Assembly (NCBI GenBank): GCA_947630885.1
Contig: CANRJI010000014.1
Span: forward strand, 1-15,840
Source: an uncultured Bacilli bacterium
GTDB taxonomy: Bacteria; Bacillota_I; Bacilli_A; RF39; UBA660
Length of the DNA stretch: 15,840 nucleotides
Direction of reading: 5' to 3'
Part shown: positions 15,029 through 15,840 of the stretch, one piece after another
How positions within the stretch are numbered: position 1 is the first letter of the stretch
Layout: every line of letters begins with the position of its first letter
The notes under the pieces: generated by a model
Seen by the model: only the letters and a program-made list of their open reading frames with translations
Database searches by the model: none
What the model was told of the DNA's origin: nothing
Made by a program: the position numbers and the translations under genes

Positions 15029-15736
15029 ATGAAAGATTATACATTTAATAATGAAGATAAAAAGGATTTTATTTTAAATTATGAAGCAAAGGATAAAAGA
15101 ATGTTTATTCATCTTGGTTCAGGTGTAACTTTAAATGTTCCTTATACAAGGAAAAACGAGACTAAAGTTATACAAAAAATGGAGAAACAAGTGATGGCAG
15201 GACAGAAATTTTATTTTGGCACAAAGGAGGGTAAAGCAATAAAGGACCAGCTTTTAACTAAGTTATGTTTTGCTGTTTTACTTAGTACTGTTTCTTATAT
15301 CTTTATGAGAATTGATTCTCTAGGAGCAGTTTGGAACTATGCTTTGGCATTTTGTTTTGCGGGATCCGCTGTATTTTTAGGAGTATCAGGAGTAGAATAT
15401 GTTCGTCATTTGATAATGATTAGAGACTTAAGAAAAAATGTGGAATTTTTAAATATGAAAGATAGAATTAATGGAAAAATAAAGGAGTCTGACAGTGAAG
15501 TACTCGATAATTACCTTGCTAAAACGGGTCAGTCAATAAGGGAAGTTGTTGCTAAAGCACCTCGTGATAGAGAAGAAATACTAAATATTAATTCCTTTAA
15601 TTATGTCCCTTTTTCAGATTTAAAACAAATTGATGAAAACATTGCTGTTATCGAGGAACTTGGACTTGATGATGGGACAAATAGGGTGGAATCAAAAGTT
15701 AGAAATAACCCAAAACGAAAAGTAAAAAAATTATAA
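15029..15736 (+). CDS. Two-TM membrane protein of unknown function
   Basis: 235 residues, not recognised. A charged N-terminal region (1-72) contains LGSGVTLNVPYTRKNETKVI. Two hydrophobic helices (about 74-94 and 102-123) are joined by a short loop with IDSLGAVWN, so both termini are probably cytoplasmic. Residues 125-235 are highly charged and helical, ending in a very basic tail (RNNPKRKVKKL). No enzyme motif is visible. GGGAGG (15019-15024) lies four bases before ATG, and the gene has its own strong promoter. It ends with TAA directly followed by TAG. Being next to murE does not prove a role in the cell wall. Confidence 0.85.
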   Translation: MKDYTFNNEDKKDFILNYEAKDKRMFIHLGSGVTLNVPYTRKNETKVIQKMEKQVMAGQKFYFGTKEGKAIKDQLLTKLCFAVLLSTVSYIFMRIDSLGAVWNYALAFCFAGSAVFLGVSGVEYVRHLIMIRDLRKNVEFLNMKDRINGKIKESDSEVLDNYLAKTGQSIREVVAKAPRDREEILNINSFNYVPFSDLKQIDENIAVIEELGLDDGTNRVESKVRNNPKRKVKKL

Positions 15737-15741
15737 TAGTT

Positions 15742-15766
15742 AAAAAGAAAGAATATTTCTTTTTTT
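15742..15766 (+). terminator. AT-rich intrinsic terminator
   Basis: AAAAAGAAA (15742-15750) and TTTCTTTTT (15756-15764) form a 9-bp stem around GAATA, continuing into more T residues. It has only one G-C pair, so efficiency is uncertain. It starts six bases after the stop of the upstream gene. Confidence 0.5.
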
Positions 15767-15781
15767 CGTTGAATCAATCTA

Positions 15782-15840
15782 AAGTGCACAATTAAGTGCA
15801 ATTGATATGAAAAAGTGTATTTTTAAAAGAAAATGCACTT
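15782..15840. repeat. Repeated AAGTGCA words at the window edge
   Basis: AAGTGCA occurs at 15782-15788 and 15794-15800, the variant AAGTGTA at 15813-15819, and the inverse TGCACTT at 15834-15840. They could be binding sites, one arm of a hairpin, or the edge of a longer repeat cut by the window end. No identification is possible. Confidence 0.4.

Overview
The window looks like chromosome from a low-G+C, walled member of the Bacillota (Bacilli/Erysipelotrichia or a related uncultured gut lineage). The DNA is strongly AT-rich and Lys/Asn/Ile-rich. Shine-Dalgarno sites are of AGGAGG/GAGGTGA type and sigma-70/A promoters are near consensus (TTGACT-17-TATAAT and similar). Both tRNAs encode CCA, tryptophan codons are TGG, and a MurE ligase is present, which argues against a wall-less mollicute. 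All nine protein genes stop with TAA or TAG and none with TGA. I cannot name a species.

Left edge (1-517): tRNA-Ile(GAT) and tRNA-Lys(CTT) on the minus strand behind one promoter, then a 284-base gap holding the tRNA promoter and one or two promoters for the surface locus.

Surface locus (518-8894, plus strand): four co-directional genes with short gaps. The first three encode single-pass, N-terminally anchored proteins of about 1858, 456 and 239 residues with a nested layout. All have an anchor plus a weakly similar juxtamembrane domain of about 200 residues. The two longer ones add a Gly/Asn/Asp linker and Fn3-like beta-sandwich modules (about eleven in the longest, two in the middle one). 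The longest carries five close cysteine pairs. The fourth gene is a polytopic membrane protein resembling the DUF2238 (E. coli YjdF-type) family. Functions are unknown; the set looks like a cell-surface structure built from related anchors of different length.

Convergent junction (8877-9117): the most unusual non-coding feature. A 191-bp segment with about 15-bp imperfect terminal inverted repeats sits between two identical 25-bp direct repeats. Each repeat is itself a 9-bp hairpin and each encodes the C-terminus of the adjacent convergent gene. The segment carries one good intrinsic terminator in each direction. It looks like a small non-autonomous (MITE-like) element that landed in a shared bidirectional terminator.

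Right half: a minus-strand, membrane-anchored transglutaminase-like protein with an intact Cys-His-Asp triad (9102-10043). Then come a plus-strand operon of a dNMP kinase-like P-loop protein and alaS (10221-13469), murE (13524-14975), and a conserved-looking two-TM protein of unknown function (15029-15736) with its own strong promoter. The window ends in repeated AAGTGCA words.
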